Of a stretch of 64,000 bases of DNA, positions 26,701-41,700 are shown piece by piece. The position numbers were made by a program, and so were the translations under genes. The notes below the pieces were generated by a model. It saw nothing but the letters and a program-made list of their open reading frames with translations. It was not told the DNA's origin and searched no databases. The stretch comes from Asterias rubens (lineage: Eukaryota > Echinodermata > Asteroidea > Forcipulatida > Asteriidae). Position 1 is the first letter of the stretch, and each line of letters opens with the position of its first letter. The stretch is taken from assembly GCF_902459465.1 (NCBI RefSeq), contig NW_022985710.1:62001-126000 (forward strand), in the 5' to 3' direction.

Positions 26701-29700
26701 AAAATCTCTGTAAAGCATGTTTAGCTTAGTGGTGTTTGAAATAAGAAAAGACTATTAATAGGGAACCTGCGGGTACAATCGAGTGTAATTCGCTTTTAGA
26801 AGGAGTGCTGGATCTGAAAAAGTAAGCTCTGTTCCTCTTCTTTTCTCCTGAAGACGAAGAGAGATACTGTTTGAACTGTCAAGACCCCACCAGCTCTTTT
26901 CAGAGCTAACACTCCTCCATAAGATATTTAACACATGATTGTACCTGCAAGCTTACCATTTGTTGTTATTTCTTATATCTTGCATCTGGTTAGAAGATAT
27001 TTACAAATAGAAACACAAAACATGGCCTTAAGGAGAGGCTATTGCCTCCATAAAAAGTATGGCCTGCAAGATAAAAAAAAAAAAAAAAGTCAAAATAAAA
27101 AATGCACAGACCATACAGTGACTTTTCGTCTGAGTAGGGAGAAACTGTGTATAAGGCGCCTTCAGATCATTCAACCCCATAAGTTACTCTTTATACCCTT
27201 TCTTGTGTGTTTTGTATTCATTTAGAATTTGAGAAAGACACTGCTAGGGGTGGGAATGTCAGACCAATAACTATTTTTTGCAAAAAAAGAACTCATAGTT
27301 TAAAAACAAGATGGTATTGATAGTTTTTTAAATATTGCATTTGCTTTTTTATTACTATTATATTTTATACCACATGTTCTAGGTATCTCTCAACTTAGGT
27401 TTACGTTTTAATTTTTCTTATTGTATATTATTTTAATGCTATTGTTTGTAGTTAAGCGCCATGAGCACTTTTATGGATTTGTGCGCTTTATAAGTTTCAC
27501 TATTATTATTATTATTTTATTATTAACATTGGAGGAAAAAGGAAGGCTAACCATCTGACCATACCTCTAAGACAGCTTTTCCAACGGCTCCCGCAAGTGG
27601 GTTGCCTCCATATGTGTTCAGATGCAGGGCCGACTTAAGCGTCTTGGCAATTTCTATGATGAAATAAGATAACAGACCAAAACTTCAAGTGAAAGTCAAA
27701 CATGGAAATGGAACATTTTTACACTCTCTTTGTTTTTTAAACCCGTCTGATGAGATTGTTTATATCATCCAGGTTGAGCGCTTTTGAGGCAGCAGAACGG
27801 CTCCCATGCAGGGCCCAATTTCATAGCGCTGCTTAGCGGCCGATTTTGTGCTAACTATGGATTTCCTTCATAGCGCTGCTAACTGTAAGCACACAAAAAG
27901 GCATACTAACCGCACAATGCAAATCCACAGTAAATGCGCAATATGGCTGCCCAATTTTTGTTTTGCTAACCTGTGAAATACACTTGCACCTTTGCTTGCA
28001 CCTTAACAAACTTTTCTGCTACAGCAAGCATGAAAATTTGCTTACCGATAACCTGAGCCTTGATTAAAAAAGGATTACCAACCATATTTTCACGTGAATT
28101 TCAGGATAAGCGAACAACAGCTGAATACCAATAACAAGCAATATGCAACAAATGGAAATTTGGATGGTAATCCTGTTTTTATCAAGGCAGAAATTCCATG
28201 CTGAGCTGATCTTTTGTGCTTAGCAGCTCTATGAAATTGGGCGCAGGTCTCACCGAAAGCTCCCTAACACTCACAACCAGCTGTGTGTTTGACAGCTAGT
28301 CACCATCAACACAAAAGCTCGGAATTAAAAATCGTGTTCTGCAAAGAAACCCTTTTTTATCTTTTAACCCAGATATATAAATAGTTTATAAATGTAAATG
28401 GTTTATTTATTTAAAAATGTCATCGCAGCATACCGCTGAATTGCGACATAATTTACAATGATTAAAAATATTACAATAATTCTCAAAAAGCTTTACAATA
28501 GAAAATACAAAGTGAGCATTTGATAAAAAAATAACAAAAAAAAAAGGCCTGCCAGAAATGTACAAACAGATTGAATATATGTATATACAATTAAGACCCG
28601 AAAGTTAAGTAATACTAAGAGCCTTCTACAAATTACGAATGTAACCAGGTGACATGTACATGTATGTGCTACACCTTTCCAGTCACCTTTACTCACTCAG
28701 TGGAGTGTGAGTGGGGGTGGATGGGTGGATGGAGATTGGTTTCACTGAGCTGCTCAGAGTGCCTGCCAGACTTCAAATTCTTACCTGGAGTGGTGACCAC
28801 TGCAGCCAGTGGGAAGCCATTGCCGATGCCTTTTGCTAAAGTCACTGCAGGAAACAAAACGGAAGAAGGTTACCGTGTTATATAGAAACTCCAATATCAC
28901 AAAAAAATGTTATGATGCACTTATTTTCAAAACGGATAGAGTCCTCATGAATATATAGGAACTAATTACAAGCCTCTTATCTCATTAAAATGTACTTAAA
29001 TATTTATCTTTAAAGACACTTGATCACTATATTGGTAACTGTCAAAGACCAGTCTTCTCACTTGGTGTATCTCACTATATGCATAAAATAACATACACTG
29101 TACCTGCCACAATTTGAGCTAAATTGGTCATCGAAGTTGCGAGATAATAATAAAGAAAAAACACCCTTGTGACACGACGTTGTGTGCTTTTTTTTTAATA
29201 GTTGGTTGATTTTGAGACCTCCAATTCTAAATTTGAGGTCTCAAAATCAAATTTGTGGAAAATTACTTCTTTCTCGGAAAACTTAGTCACTTCAGTGGGT
29301 GCCTTTTCTCACAATGTTTTATACTAACAACCTCTCCTCGGCACCCGTCAAAAGTTCTGTGCTAATATTATTTTAAAAATTAAAAGACCATAAAAACTTA
29401 CATGATGAGAAGCACTGCTAAAGTTGACAGCATTTTTCAACTATTTTTATGATTCCTTATTAGAAGTAGTATTGTTTGCCAATTGTTTTACCCCAACCAT
29501 TTTGAAACTGAGAACTGTTTCATGCATGATGTTGGAAGGATGGTTTCTTTTAACGAATGTCATAAATAATTTTAATTATGTAACAAATAAAGAGAGAACC
29601 AATCGTTCAGGACTTTACAAAATGTCAGAGCGTGTTCATGTTGTGAAACCACATATGTACAAAATATGGGTAACAAAATCGTACCTATGTCAGGTGTCAC

Positions 29701-32700
29701 ATCATGTGCTTCAAATCCCCAGAAGTGTTCACCAGTCCTACCGAAGCCCGTCTGCACCTCATCAGATATACACAGTCCCCCCTTTTCCCGGATCAATCCA
29801 AATGCTTCTTTTATGTATCCCTTAGGGAATTGGACTGCACCACCGACTCCCTGGGTAAGAAAACAAAAATATGGGTTTGGTTGAAAGAGTGCACTGTTTA
29901 TCTTTATCCTAGTTCAAATCAGAACTGTAAATTCTTTCAAAAAGGGATTTAATTTACATTGCTGCTACCAATAAGTTTGATTTAGTCTCTAAAAACTGAA
30001 TGTGAAAACACCACTCAAGAAACAAAATTTACGTCAGTGACCAGACACAACACTCCAGAAAGCTGGGGGCAACTTGTACTTGGCTCTTGGTTAACCTTGA
30101 TTTTTTAGGTAGCCCAGAGGGCTAGTCAGATTTTACTCTCCTGTAGCCTGGTGGGCTAGTTAAACTTGGGTCATAGGTAGCCCTTCAGGCTAGTCAGACT
30201 TGACTCTGAGGCAAATTGACTCTAAGGCAGTCTGGCTGGCTACTCAAACTTTATTCTAGATAGCCTGGCAAGCTTTACCGGTAATGGTCAAACCTGGCTC
30301 TTAAGTACAGACATGCAACTGTAACTTCACAAAAAAAGAGTGAAATAACCAAATGTCAACGATTTTGTGTAATAATTTTCAATTTTGATTGTCAAAACTG
30401 AGATTAAAAAAAGAGGAAATCAGCTTATCCGAGGAAAAGTTGCATGCCTGTAAGTACGACACAGTGAAAAAGGCAAAGATATATTTGCAGCAACGAAACA
30501 TTAATGTTTCAAATACCTGAATACTTTCCGCAAACATTCCTGCAACTTTTTTAGGTACCGAGAATCGTAGGAGATCTTTAAGTTGATCGATGTACATGTC
30601 TTTGGCGTAGCACTGACCGGCAGCACAATGACAATTTCTTATCGTCTACAGGAAGAAACAATCAATGGTGAGAGTAAAGGCCTTCTAACAGGATGCGACG
30701 TACGTACAAGAAACACTTTAGTGGAAAACCAGACTTTTTTTCTATTAACATTCTATAATGTCCCCAAGAAAATGATGTGGAAAATAACAAGTGAATTGAA
30801 TTTGGATTTAACCCTCACACTGATGTGTTTTATTGAGCACTGTAAACTCAATACTTTTGACAAGTTCTGTAAAAGAAAAAAACCCATTGAATTGCCTTTT
30901 TTTTTTAAATTTTTTTTTAAGAACTTGGAAAAAGTACTGAGTACAGTGCTAAATTCACATCGGTATAACAGCAAAAGCCAAAGTATATTCTTAATCCCCA
31001 GAAGCATCGATGCACATAGCTTGTGGTCCAGTTTCAACATTTTGAGTCCTGGTTATTTAGCATGATGCGCATTCTTTGCATTGCACCATTACGTGCACAC
31101 CAGTGCAATTTGACTCTGAAAATGGCGTGCATGGTATACGTCTAGGCATGTCACACTGGTGCATGCGTGGAGTCAACACTGTTAGATGCCATGAAATTTA
31201 CCCCATGAAGAACATTGTATTAGTACTATAGGCCACTGACGTATAAATATATAATTATTGCAACAAGGGGATACCAACAATTAATTAAAGACAGTGGACA
31301 CTGTTGGTAATTGTCAAAGACCAGTACTCTCACTTGGTGTATCTAAACATATGCATAAAATAACAAACCTCTGAAAATTTGAGCTCAATTGGTCGTCGAA
31401 GTTGCGAGATATGAATGAAATAAAAAACACCCTTGTCACACAAAGTGGTGTGCTTTCAGATGCTTGATTTCGAGACCTCAAATTCTGAACTTGAGGTCTT
31501 GAAATCAAATTTGTGGAAAATTACTTCTTTCTTGAAAACTACATCACATCAGAGGGAGCCGTTTCTCACAATGTTTTATACTATCAACCTCTCCCCATTA
31601 TTCGTTACCAAGTGAGGTTTTATGCTAATAATTATTTTGAGTATTTACCAATAGTGTCCACTGCCTTTAAAAAGGCAACACTTTCTCACCTGGACAGGAG
31701 AGTCTCTGCAGTTTGCCCCTCCCCATGGCCCTCTGAATGGGTCAGGATTAATTACATTATGATATCCATACCCACCAGGAACATTATAAAGCCAATTACC
31801 GAGGGATGTTAAACCTAGAAGGTTAGGGCTGATTCCATGGTATGCATTCCTGAAATGAAGAACAAAATAATCAATGACCTTTAAATATTATTAGCTGTTC
31901 CGACCGTCCGTCGGAACAGGTATTGTTTTCGTCGAGATTTTTATTATTTATATTACTATTATTATTATTCTTTGTTTCTCCCTTAATCCCATAGCGTTTG
32001 TACACGTTTTTGCGGCAGCCTAATACGAAAGAGTGAGTTTATTATACCAAATTGAAGCTTAGAACATAAGCTTAATTCTTATCGTAAAAAATATTAAAAT
32101 TGTTAATTAATAAGCCTTAATTAAGCTTATGAGTATTTAATTAGCAAACCGAGTTAACACCATATCTCAAAAAGTAGACCGCCAATCCTGAAACTTTTTT
32201 CAGCTTTACACTAGTCAGGTCCTGTTTATGTGATTTCCGACATAGAATTCTGGACGACGTCACCATGACGTCATGTATTGCACGTTTTGTGCAATGGCTC
32301 TTGAAGTGTAAACAAACCCAGCTTTCGGAAACATAATTTATTCGATTAAAATTGAATTACATGTTGTACACTTCCCAAAACTGCTTTAGATTAAGATATA
32401 TTTTATTGATGGTCATTTTAAAAGCATCAACTTATAGAAACAGTGTAATTATTTAAAAAAACCTGTATTTCCGGGGAAGTTTTTTCAAAGATCATGGGTA
32501 CGGCGTAAAACTTGATTTGAATTGTCAAAATTGTAAAACTGTTAACTTGACCAAGTCCTTATCCCATTTTCGACCGGTGTTATTGCGTTTTTTTTTTCAA
32601 TATACATAGATTTCTTACGGTCACCGACTAGCACAAGTCTAAACTTGTTCCCAAAATTTGACAAGCCTGAGCATGGTGCGTCGTGGACCAGGTTCATTTC

Positions 32701-35700
32701 AGGCGACGAGCGTGGACCACGAAAATAGACCGCCCGGGATTTGGAAATATTTACGGGTAAAGTCACCTTGTTCGCGCCGGGGACCATTTGCCTAAACTAA
32801 TTCCAGTATTTCGCGTTACGTTCGGAAATTAGACCATGACAAACAAAAACTCTTTGACAGGAATACAAAAGCAGAGATTTTATTATGCTGCAGTTCTCTG
32901 GTGGTTGAGTGGCTCAGTTTTATAGAGCTGCTGATAATAAACAGGCAAAACATTTTGCTTTACAAAATTGCAGAAATTGAGCAGAACACCTGGATTCACA
33001 ACTTGAACATGAGGCATGGTTAAGCTGATTTTGTGTTTAAAAAGCTATTATGTAGTTTGGTCCTGGGCCAATGGCTTTTAAAGGAAAAAGGAAAGAATCG
33101 CAGTGCTTACGTAATCAGGGAACTGTGCTTACGCTAAGCGTATTTTACAGCTTAGCAGGGAATGTGTTCTTCACGTCACAATTCGCATCAAAAAATTTGC
33201 TACAGTTGACTAATTGTGCTCAACTCCTGCGAAACTTTCACTGCGAAAACAGTGACTTAAAAATTTGATTTGCATTCGCAGGAAAAACCGTGCTTTACTT
33301 GTGACAAAAGTAGGCAGGGGCGACTAGTGTGCTTTAGTGTTAAAGTCGCGACTACAAATTATTATTTGAGTCTCGACTACTGTTTTTCTCTACTCCGTTA
33401 TAATCGTGTCCACACATCGACTACAAAATTTGTCCTGACTACCTGTTTGGTGAACCAGTTGTGTTGCTTACTACTATTCGCAACATAATTAATATTGCCC
33501 TTGCGGCATAGCGGCACAAATCTTGAGAATCTGTACTTTATCTCGACAAGTGTCATAGTTAGGTTTGAAGTGCGACTAGTCGAGTAGTAAACTTCACTAG
33601 TCACACCCATTCGCAACATAATTAAAAATTTGTCCCGACTACCTGTTTGGTGAACCAGTTGTGTTGCTTATATTCGCAACATAATTTATATTGCCCTTGC
33701 GGCATAGCGGCACAAATCTTGAGAATCCGTACTTTATCTCGACAAGTGTCGTAGTTAGGTTTGAAGTGCGACTAGTCGAGTAGTAAATTTCACTAGTCAC
33801 ACCCATTTGCAACATAATTAATATTGCCCTTGCGGCACATAGCGGTACAAATCTTGAGAATCTGTATTTTATCTCGACAAGTGTCGTAGTCAGGTTTGAG
33901 GTGCGACTAGTCGAGTAGTAAATTCACTAGTCACCCATTCGCAACATAATTAATATTGCCCTTTGCGGCACATAGCGGTACAAATCTTGAGAATCTGTAT
34001 TTTATCTCGACAAGTGTCGTAGTTAGGCTTGAGGTGCGACTAGTCGAGTCATGATGGGAACTTGCTTAATGAAAAAGATTCAGTGCTCTGCAGAAGCATT
34101 GAATTCTTCGCTTACGTCAAGCGAAATAGACTGCTTATAGCAGGGATTTCTTTTGTTTGTGTGCTTCCAAGCTCGCACATTATTTTCCAAGCTTGCACAT
34201 TACAGTAAGCGGAAAATGGTGATCGTAAGCGCAGACTTTGGTGGTCATGAGAACCATGAAATTTTGCCCTGTAAGTAGGTTTGGTAAGGCCTACATGTAC
34301 ACTTCAAACATGTAAAGTCAAAAAAGATTGTTAGTACATGAGGGGAAATCTTGTGAAACTGGTCCAATTTGACTCTGCTTCACTGCGTAAGCAAAGAATT
34401 GACACATCAGAAGCGCGGATATTATCGCTTACATAAAGCATATTTCACAGCTTAGCAGGGATATTTTTGCTTGTGCGCGGGGAAACTTATCATATGTAAT
34501 CTTTGCTTTGAACTAGTTGCATAGATATTTCAGTGCCTGCACAGTAAGCGGAGAATGGTGGTTGTATAATAAATGGGCAGAGTTTGGTTGAAGCAGACAG
34601 AGCCATAAAACTGGGCCGTGTTCTATAGGGGAAATTATAGCTTGACATTTTATGACAGTTTTGGTCTCTGTGACGTACACATACAAATACAGAGTCAGAT
34701 ACAGACATTACGGTGCAGAAATCGTGCAATTGAAATGTCTCAATAAAGGAGTATCCTACAAATTAATTATGTGTTTTTAAACACGTAAAATAATATCAAA
34801 TGGAAGCTTTAGGATGTTTAGCTTAATTCCTATCATAAAACGTATTAAAATTATTTATTAATTAACCACCAGTGACCCTCATTTGCATATTAATTAGGAA
34901 ATCTTTGCAGCATCATATCTCAAGAACTTCACGGCCGAATTTTCAACTGTTTGTTCTGAAAGACTCCTTGGGGGTTGGAGATTAATTTGAAAAAACTGTG
35001 ACCTCAAGTTGACCTCTACTTCCGCGTCAACTGGAAGTGTCACCATATCTCAAGAACTATAAGCAGATTTTCAAAATATTTTCAGTTATAAACTCCTTAG
35101 GCATAAAATATTAACTTTAAAAAACCCTACTTCCTGGTCAACAGGAAGTGGGACCATGTCTCAAGAACTATACAACAGATTATCAATTTTTGTTCAGTTA
35201 TAGACTCCTTGGGCATTCAAGATTAGTTTGAAACAACTTTGACCCCATGTTGACCTTTACTTCCGGGTCAACCGGAAGTGAGCCCGTATCTAAAAAAGTA
35301 CAAAGCTAATGTTCAAAATTCAGTTATAGACTCTAAGGCAATAAATATTAGCTTTGGAAAACTGTGACCCCAAGTTGACTTCTACTTCTGGGTCAACCGG
35401 AAGTGGGACTATATATCAAGATCTACACAACCGATTTTATAGACTCCTTGGCATTGCAGATTAATCTTTGGTAGCTGTGGGCCCATGTTGACCTTTACTT
35501 ACGAGTCAACCGGGAAGTAAGACCTTATAACAAGAGCTACACAACTTTTTTGAAACCTTTTTTCAGTTATATATTCCTTGGGCAATGAAGCACATAATCC
35601 AAGCAAAACAACACGGAACAGCTTCGTGTTTGTTCACAAACACTTAATGTCTAGTTATAATTATGTTTAATAAAAAAAACAGCCATCATCACAATGGCCA

Positions 35701-38700
35701 GTCAGCACTTCAAGCACTTCACTTAACCGACTACAGGTGTCGACCAAAATCAATTGTTACCAGGGGCAAGTGCCACCATAGGGCCGAAACTGGGTTACTC
35801 CCTTCTCAGTTTGTAAAGAAAGCATGTGAATCAGTCAGTAACCACTGTGGCAGTGTCATGGTCGAGCAGTTGAGAGCACCCGATTCAAACTCTGGTGTTT
35901 GATCAGCAGGGTGTGGGTTTGGATCCTGGTCGTGACACTTGCTACGTAAAATTGGGGAGGTAGTGCTTTCTGCTCTACCGGCCAGGCTTCGGACTGATGA
36001 TACCCAAGTCTACATTTGTATGGACTGTCAAAGGGGTAACCCTGTTCCAGCCCTTGGAGTAGGTGGCAACAGCCTCTGGCAAAAATAACTAAAAAGTATG
36101 TCAAGGACTAATCTTTCAAGAGAAGTCTTTCACCATTACCTATTTGTAAATCTGTGAACTTTTTTTTTCTGTTCCGAAAGTGTCCAAGGGCTCAGGAACC
36201 GTCCCACAGCCACAGCGGTGAGAGGCGAGCGCTTCAAGCACTAGCCTCCCTTGCCACCCAATGGTCCACAGCGCTAGGGTTGCACCTGTCAACGCTTACC
36301 TTAAACTAATGATGTCATATGCACCTGTATGTAGCCTGGCCATAGTCACTGCCAGATCGTTTGCTTCAGTGCCACTGTTCACAAAGTAAACATTCTAGAA
36401 TCAAAGACACAAAGTCAAGAATTTTTTAGAAAACTGGGCCTTGTCACACGAGGCAACTTTTGCAGGCAACTTGGAGGCAATCAACTGTAGTGCATGCTAC
36501 AGAATCACTTTGGTAGCACCATAGAGGTCTCTGTCCTTCCTCTATGGTAGCACACAAGTCAATTTTAAAGGCAGTGGACACTATTGGTAGTTACTCAAAA
36601 TAATTATTAGCATAAAACCTTTCTTGGTGACGAGTAATGGGGAGAGGCTGATGGTATAAACCATTGTGAGAAACGGCTCCCTCTGAAGTAACATAGTTTT
36701 CGAGAAAGAAGTAATTTTCCACGAATTTGATTTCGAGACCTCAGATTTAGAACTTGAGGTCTCGAAATCAACCATCTAAACGTACACAACTTCTTGTGAC
36801 AAGGGTTATTTTTCTTTCACTATTATCTCGCAACTTCGATGAACCGATTGAGCTCAAATTTTCACAGGTTTGTTATTTTATGTATATGTTGAGATACACC
36901 AACTGTGAAGACTAGTCTTTGACAATTACCAATAGTGTCCACTGCCTTTAAAACATTGTCTTACGATCCACAAAAGAAAAATTTGAACATTCAAATTGGA
37001 ATGCCTTTTCTTCTTGGAGATTGCCTGGAACTGGTTGCCCATAAATTGCCTTGTGTGACACTACCCATAGGATCAACACTAAGCCCTCATATACATGAAG
37101 TTGATATAATGACTTGAGAAAAACTTGCGCCATGTCTTACAATGTCTTTTATAGGCATCGCTATATTATAATTGGTTTGGTTTAGAGGCCTACAGCAGCT
37201 TTCGATAGTACAAACAATGTGAGAAAAATTTCACTTACATCACGTACATGTAAAAGTGATGTGGTTATGTAAAAAAATACACATTTTTATGCCCCAAGGT
37301 TTGAATCTACGAAGCATTACCGTCAGAAACAATTCTCAGAATGTGTGTTCCTATTCCTATTGATTATTCTACCTGTATACTTCATTCTGGATTTTCAGTG
37401 ATAACCCAAAAGTGTGACCACCTTATAAAGTGAAACTTTCAAAGGTTACTTTAAAGGCAGTGGACACTATTGGTAATTACTCAACATAATTATTAACATA
37501 AAACCTTACTTGGTAACGAGTAATGGGGAGAGATTGAGGGTATAAAACATTGTGAGAAACGGCTCCCTCTGAAGTGCCATAGTTTTCGATAACGAAGTAA
37601 TTTTCCACGAATTTGATTCCGAGACCTCAGATTTAGAACTTGAGGTCTCAAAATCAACCATCTAAACGCACACATAATCGTGTGACAAGGGTGTTTTTCT
37701 CGTTCATTATTATCTTGCAAGTTCGATGATCGATTGAGCTCAAATCTTCACAGGTTTGTTATTCTATGCATATATTGAGATACACCAACTGTGAAGGCTT
37801 GACTTTGACAATTACCAATAGTGTCCACTGCCTTTAAGTGTATATATATCTACATTTATATAGGATTAAAACAAAATTGACAGTTCTAAAATCCAAAAGT
37901 ATACAGTGTACATGTACTTTGCCTTCTATTGTACAGAAAAAAGAAATGTCCGTAGAGTGACTGGAACACAGAGCAGTACGCCTAATGTATTTCACAAGTT
38001 AGCAGGAAATTTTGCTTTCGCACTTGTGTCTATATAGTCCCAAGTTAGTAGGCATTTTTTGCTTACACAGTTAGCGCAGAATTCGGGCAATAAGAGGCAT
38101 GTGTACCATGTCAATTTCTTTCTGTAGTGAAACAAAAATACTCACTTTAAGGTTTCCAGGCATTTTAGCAACAAGCTTCTCTGCATACTCATAGATTGCT
38201 GGAATCATGTAGATGTTAGTGGTGTGCCATATCTTATCAATCTGCTCATGTAGAGCCTTGTTCACCTTGCTGAAATAAAACAGCAGAAAATACAAAAAAA
38301 AAGTACAAAAATGTTACTATCACTACTTCTAACATGTCTAAAGGTTATTTCAATTTCTTGAATTTGATAAACAGCACTGGGCAGGTATAATATTTGGTCT
38401 TTGGAAAAAATTGTAATACTCTATTAAGTCGCGGGCTGACCTACTTGTATGTACAAGTGATAGTCTAATACACTTTTAAGGCCATATATAATGGAATAGA
38501 ATAGAATAGAATAGAATCATTTTATTGTCCACGTTAAAAACGTAGAAACTTGACATCCACTGGCCAAATTACAAGTAAACACAATCAATATAAAAACTAT
38601 ATAAGTTACATATATGTAACTAAATATTTGTGATTTTTCCCAAAGGTAAAAATAAATCTGAAAACAGACTATAAGTAGAAAGGTTATCATCAGGATTATT

Positions 38701-41700
38701 AGGAAACTCTGGCTACTCACTTCAAATTTTAATGAGACCCAATTGAAAGAAAACTCACGACAAAGTGTGCCCTCTACAGCTCACTCAGCAGAGATAATTT
38801 TTTTCCACAAAAAAAGTCGACCAACCAAAGGCTATGGACACTATTGGTAATTACTCAAAATAATTATTAGCACAAAACCTTGGTAATGAGTAATGGGGAG
38901 AGGTTGATAGTTTGAAACATTGTGAGAAACGGCTTTCGAGAATGAAGTAATTTTCAAAGAATTTGATTTCGAGACCCCAGATTTAGAATTTGAGGTCTCA
39001 AAATTAAGCATCTGAAAGCACACAACTTCGTGTGACCATGGTGCGACAAGGGTGTTTTTTCTTTCATTATTATCTTGCAACTTCGACGACCGATTGAGCT
39101 CAAATTTTTATATGTTGAGATACACCAACTGTGAAGACTAGTCTTTGACAGTTACCAATAGTGTCCAGTGTCTTAATTCCAACTCGAATTTCATTGTCAA
39201 GTTGGCAGTTTAGGAACTAGAAAACAACCTCACAAGAAACGAACCCCAAAACGAACATCTTATGCACTAAACAAAGTGGTGAAACACAATCTTGTCTGTA
39301 TTTCTCCTGTAGTCACTCAGCTGGCTGTGGAAAGCAAACCATGAGTGATGTGCAAAATAAAAAATGTATTCTGGGTTAACAACTTGATGATAGGCAACCA
39401 GGAAACTTGTTTGGCTTTTTTTCCCCAAGAAAAACTGCCAAAAATGGCCTCTGATGGACAAATTGTAGCCGGGTGCACTGGCCTACAAGTCGTTCAGAAT
39501 CCAAACGATCATTAAATCTAGATCAAAATTCCAACTAAATCATTAACAAAGCTCTCGTATCCGTTGTTAACGTTCAAACAAAACCAGAAAGCAGTGGTTG
39601 CACGGAATATAAACGCAAAGAATATAAACACACAAAGTGTTGACACATCCGTTTTTGCTTTGTATCCGTAGTGTTGTGAAACCTCTCTTGTTTGACTGTG
39701 TACAATGCAGATAACTCTATCGAGAACCGGTTAATACACTTTAGACTACAGGTTCACATCCCATTCTTGTTAATTTTCTCTTGACCCCAAATTTAACTAC
39801 GTACTATAATGTGCTTTCTCGGTCAGTTTCAGCTGAAGCTCACTACTTGTTACTTCAAAATGAAACTTTCAAATAAAATCTTCAACTCACGGATGACAGT
39901 GCCCAACGCTTACGGTGACGATTCCTGAGAACAAATCAAGATAACGTTTGCCGTCCGAGTCAAACAGCCACTGCATGTAACCCTGGTGGAACATTAATGG
40001 TTTCTTGTAATACTCTAAGATACCTGGATTAATGTTGTTTGTCCGTACATTCCTTGCATCATCATAAGACATACCCTATACAGGAAGAGAAATTGGAGTA
40101 AGAGGAGTAGGCCTAGGCGGCTAGTATACACATACAGTCAGCTCCCGTTAATACGAGGTCCGCCAAGCTGTCCCATTTTCCTTGTATTATCCGAATCTCG
40201 TCTTAAACGCAGCGCGCTAAATATAGATACATACGTCATCACTGTGCATGCACACAACACGTGTACTTGTGTACATGACATAACGGCCCCACGTGTGTAC
40301 ACAGATGCATAGCAGAGCTGCAATTGACTACTGTGTGCATAGAGTAGTGTGTGCGATGTACTGCACAAACAAGCACAAAATTGGGCTAATAAAAACTGTT
40401 TTAACTAATTTAGTTTAGTTTTAAATTCAATTTTAAAGTCAATTAACACTTTACAAGATTGAAAAAATGTGTGAGATTTTAACTTGCGTTCATGTTTTGG
40501 GAAGTTTCCCTTGCAAAACTTTGGTCGCCGGCAGTTTATTGCCAATGCAATAAATAGAGTCGGTAACCATTTGTTTAATGCTGGATGGTTCATTGCTACT
40601 GCGAGATACCAAGGAAAATCTTGCTGCTGCAATTGTATTGCACACCCTGTGAAAAACTTCGCACGTAGCAGTCAATAAAATAAAAGCTGAATTTTCATTG
40701 GTAACCACTAGTGTAATAATAGATGTTTCATTGCTAACGCGAGATACCAGGGAAGATCTTGCTGTTCAGTTTTGTATTCCTTATGCACGTGTGGGCAGGT
40801 GCAATACACGTAGTCGCAGCTAGCAGTTAACAAAAAACCAGACTCTTCATTTTCATTGGTAAACACCTGTGCCATGTTAGATGGTTCTTTGCCAGTGTGG
40901 GATACCAGGTAAAATATTGCTTTGCATTCAATACTATTGATCACGCAACTAGTTTTGCTTGCAAGTTTGAGGGTGGTTTCTTTCTTCTGAAAATGCTTGT
41001 GCGCTTATAAACTCAGTGGAACGGTATCTTTTCTAAAGATTTCTGGATTGTTTGTTGAACCATGGAAACCACATAATCCCTCCATTGTCCAGAGTTTGGA
41101 ATTAACAATTGCCGACTCCATCGTGACTCCCGATTTTGGATTAGCGGTAGCGTCCACTTAACAAAACATCTCTTTTGTATGTCTTGTAAAAGCCACAAAT
41201 AACAACTTTACAGTCTGTACAGGTATTTCCTTTGTTGGTTTTTGTATTGTTCTCGTTATTAAAGGGTTTTTAACAATGTTTTGCTCGTAATGGGTCGGCC
41301 AAAGTACCTCGTTATAACCGTGTTGTCGCTACTACCGTGCTTGTATAATCAGTATTTTAATGCATTGAAACACGCATGGGGCAGTTTGGGACCGGCAAAA
41401 AACCTTGTAGTAACCGGAACCTCGTAACATGCGAGCTCGTAATAACGGGAGTCGACTGTACATTGTATTGACTGGTAAATAGTGCATGTCTATTCCAGAA
41501 GAGGGAAATAGGCCCTTCTTCTGGTCGGTCACAGGCCCAAGGGGGATGGATAGGCATGCACTATTTACCAAATTATGCCAGTCCATGTTTTATAACATCT
41601 CAGACTTAAAGCCATTGGACACTTTCGGTATTTCAGTATTGTCCAAGGCCCACACTTTGTGTACACAAACCTGTGACAATTTAGGTTCAATCAGTCATCG

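Larger units (their letters stand above)
31892..35624. mobile_element. Family K composite repeat region, 3.7 kb
   Basis: It starts AGCTGTTCCGACCGTCCGTC and ends with CGGAACAGCT (inverse of the start) at 35614-35623. Inside are two satellite-like arrays described separately. No transposase is recognised. Calling it one element rests on these short inverted ends and a matching left end at 398. Confidence 0.4.

Noticed and set aside
32542-32787. 81-residue minus-strand open frame in the family K region
   Set aside because: No recognisable domain, no splice context and repetitive surroundings.
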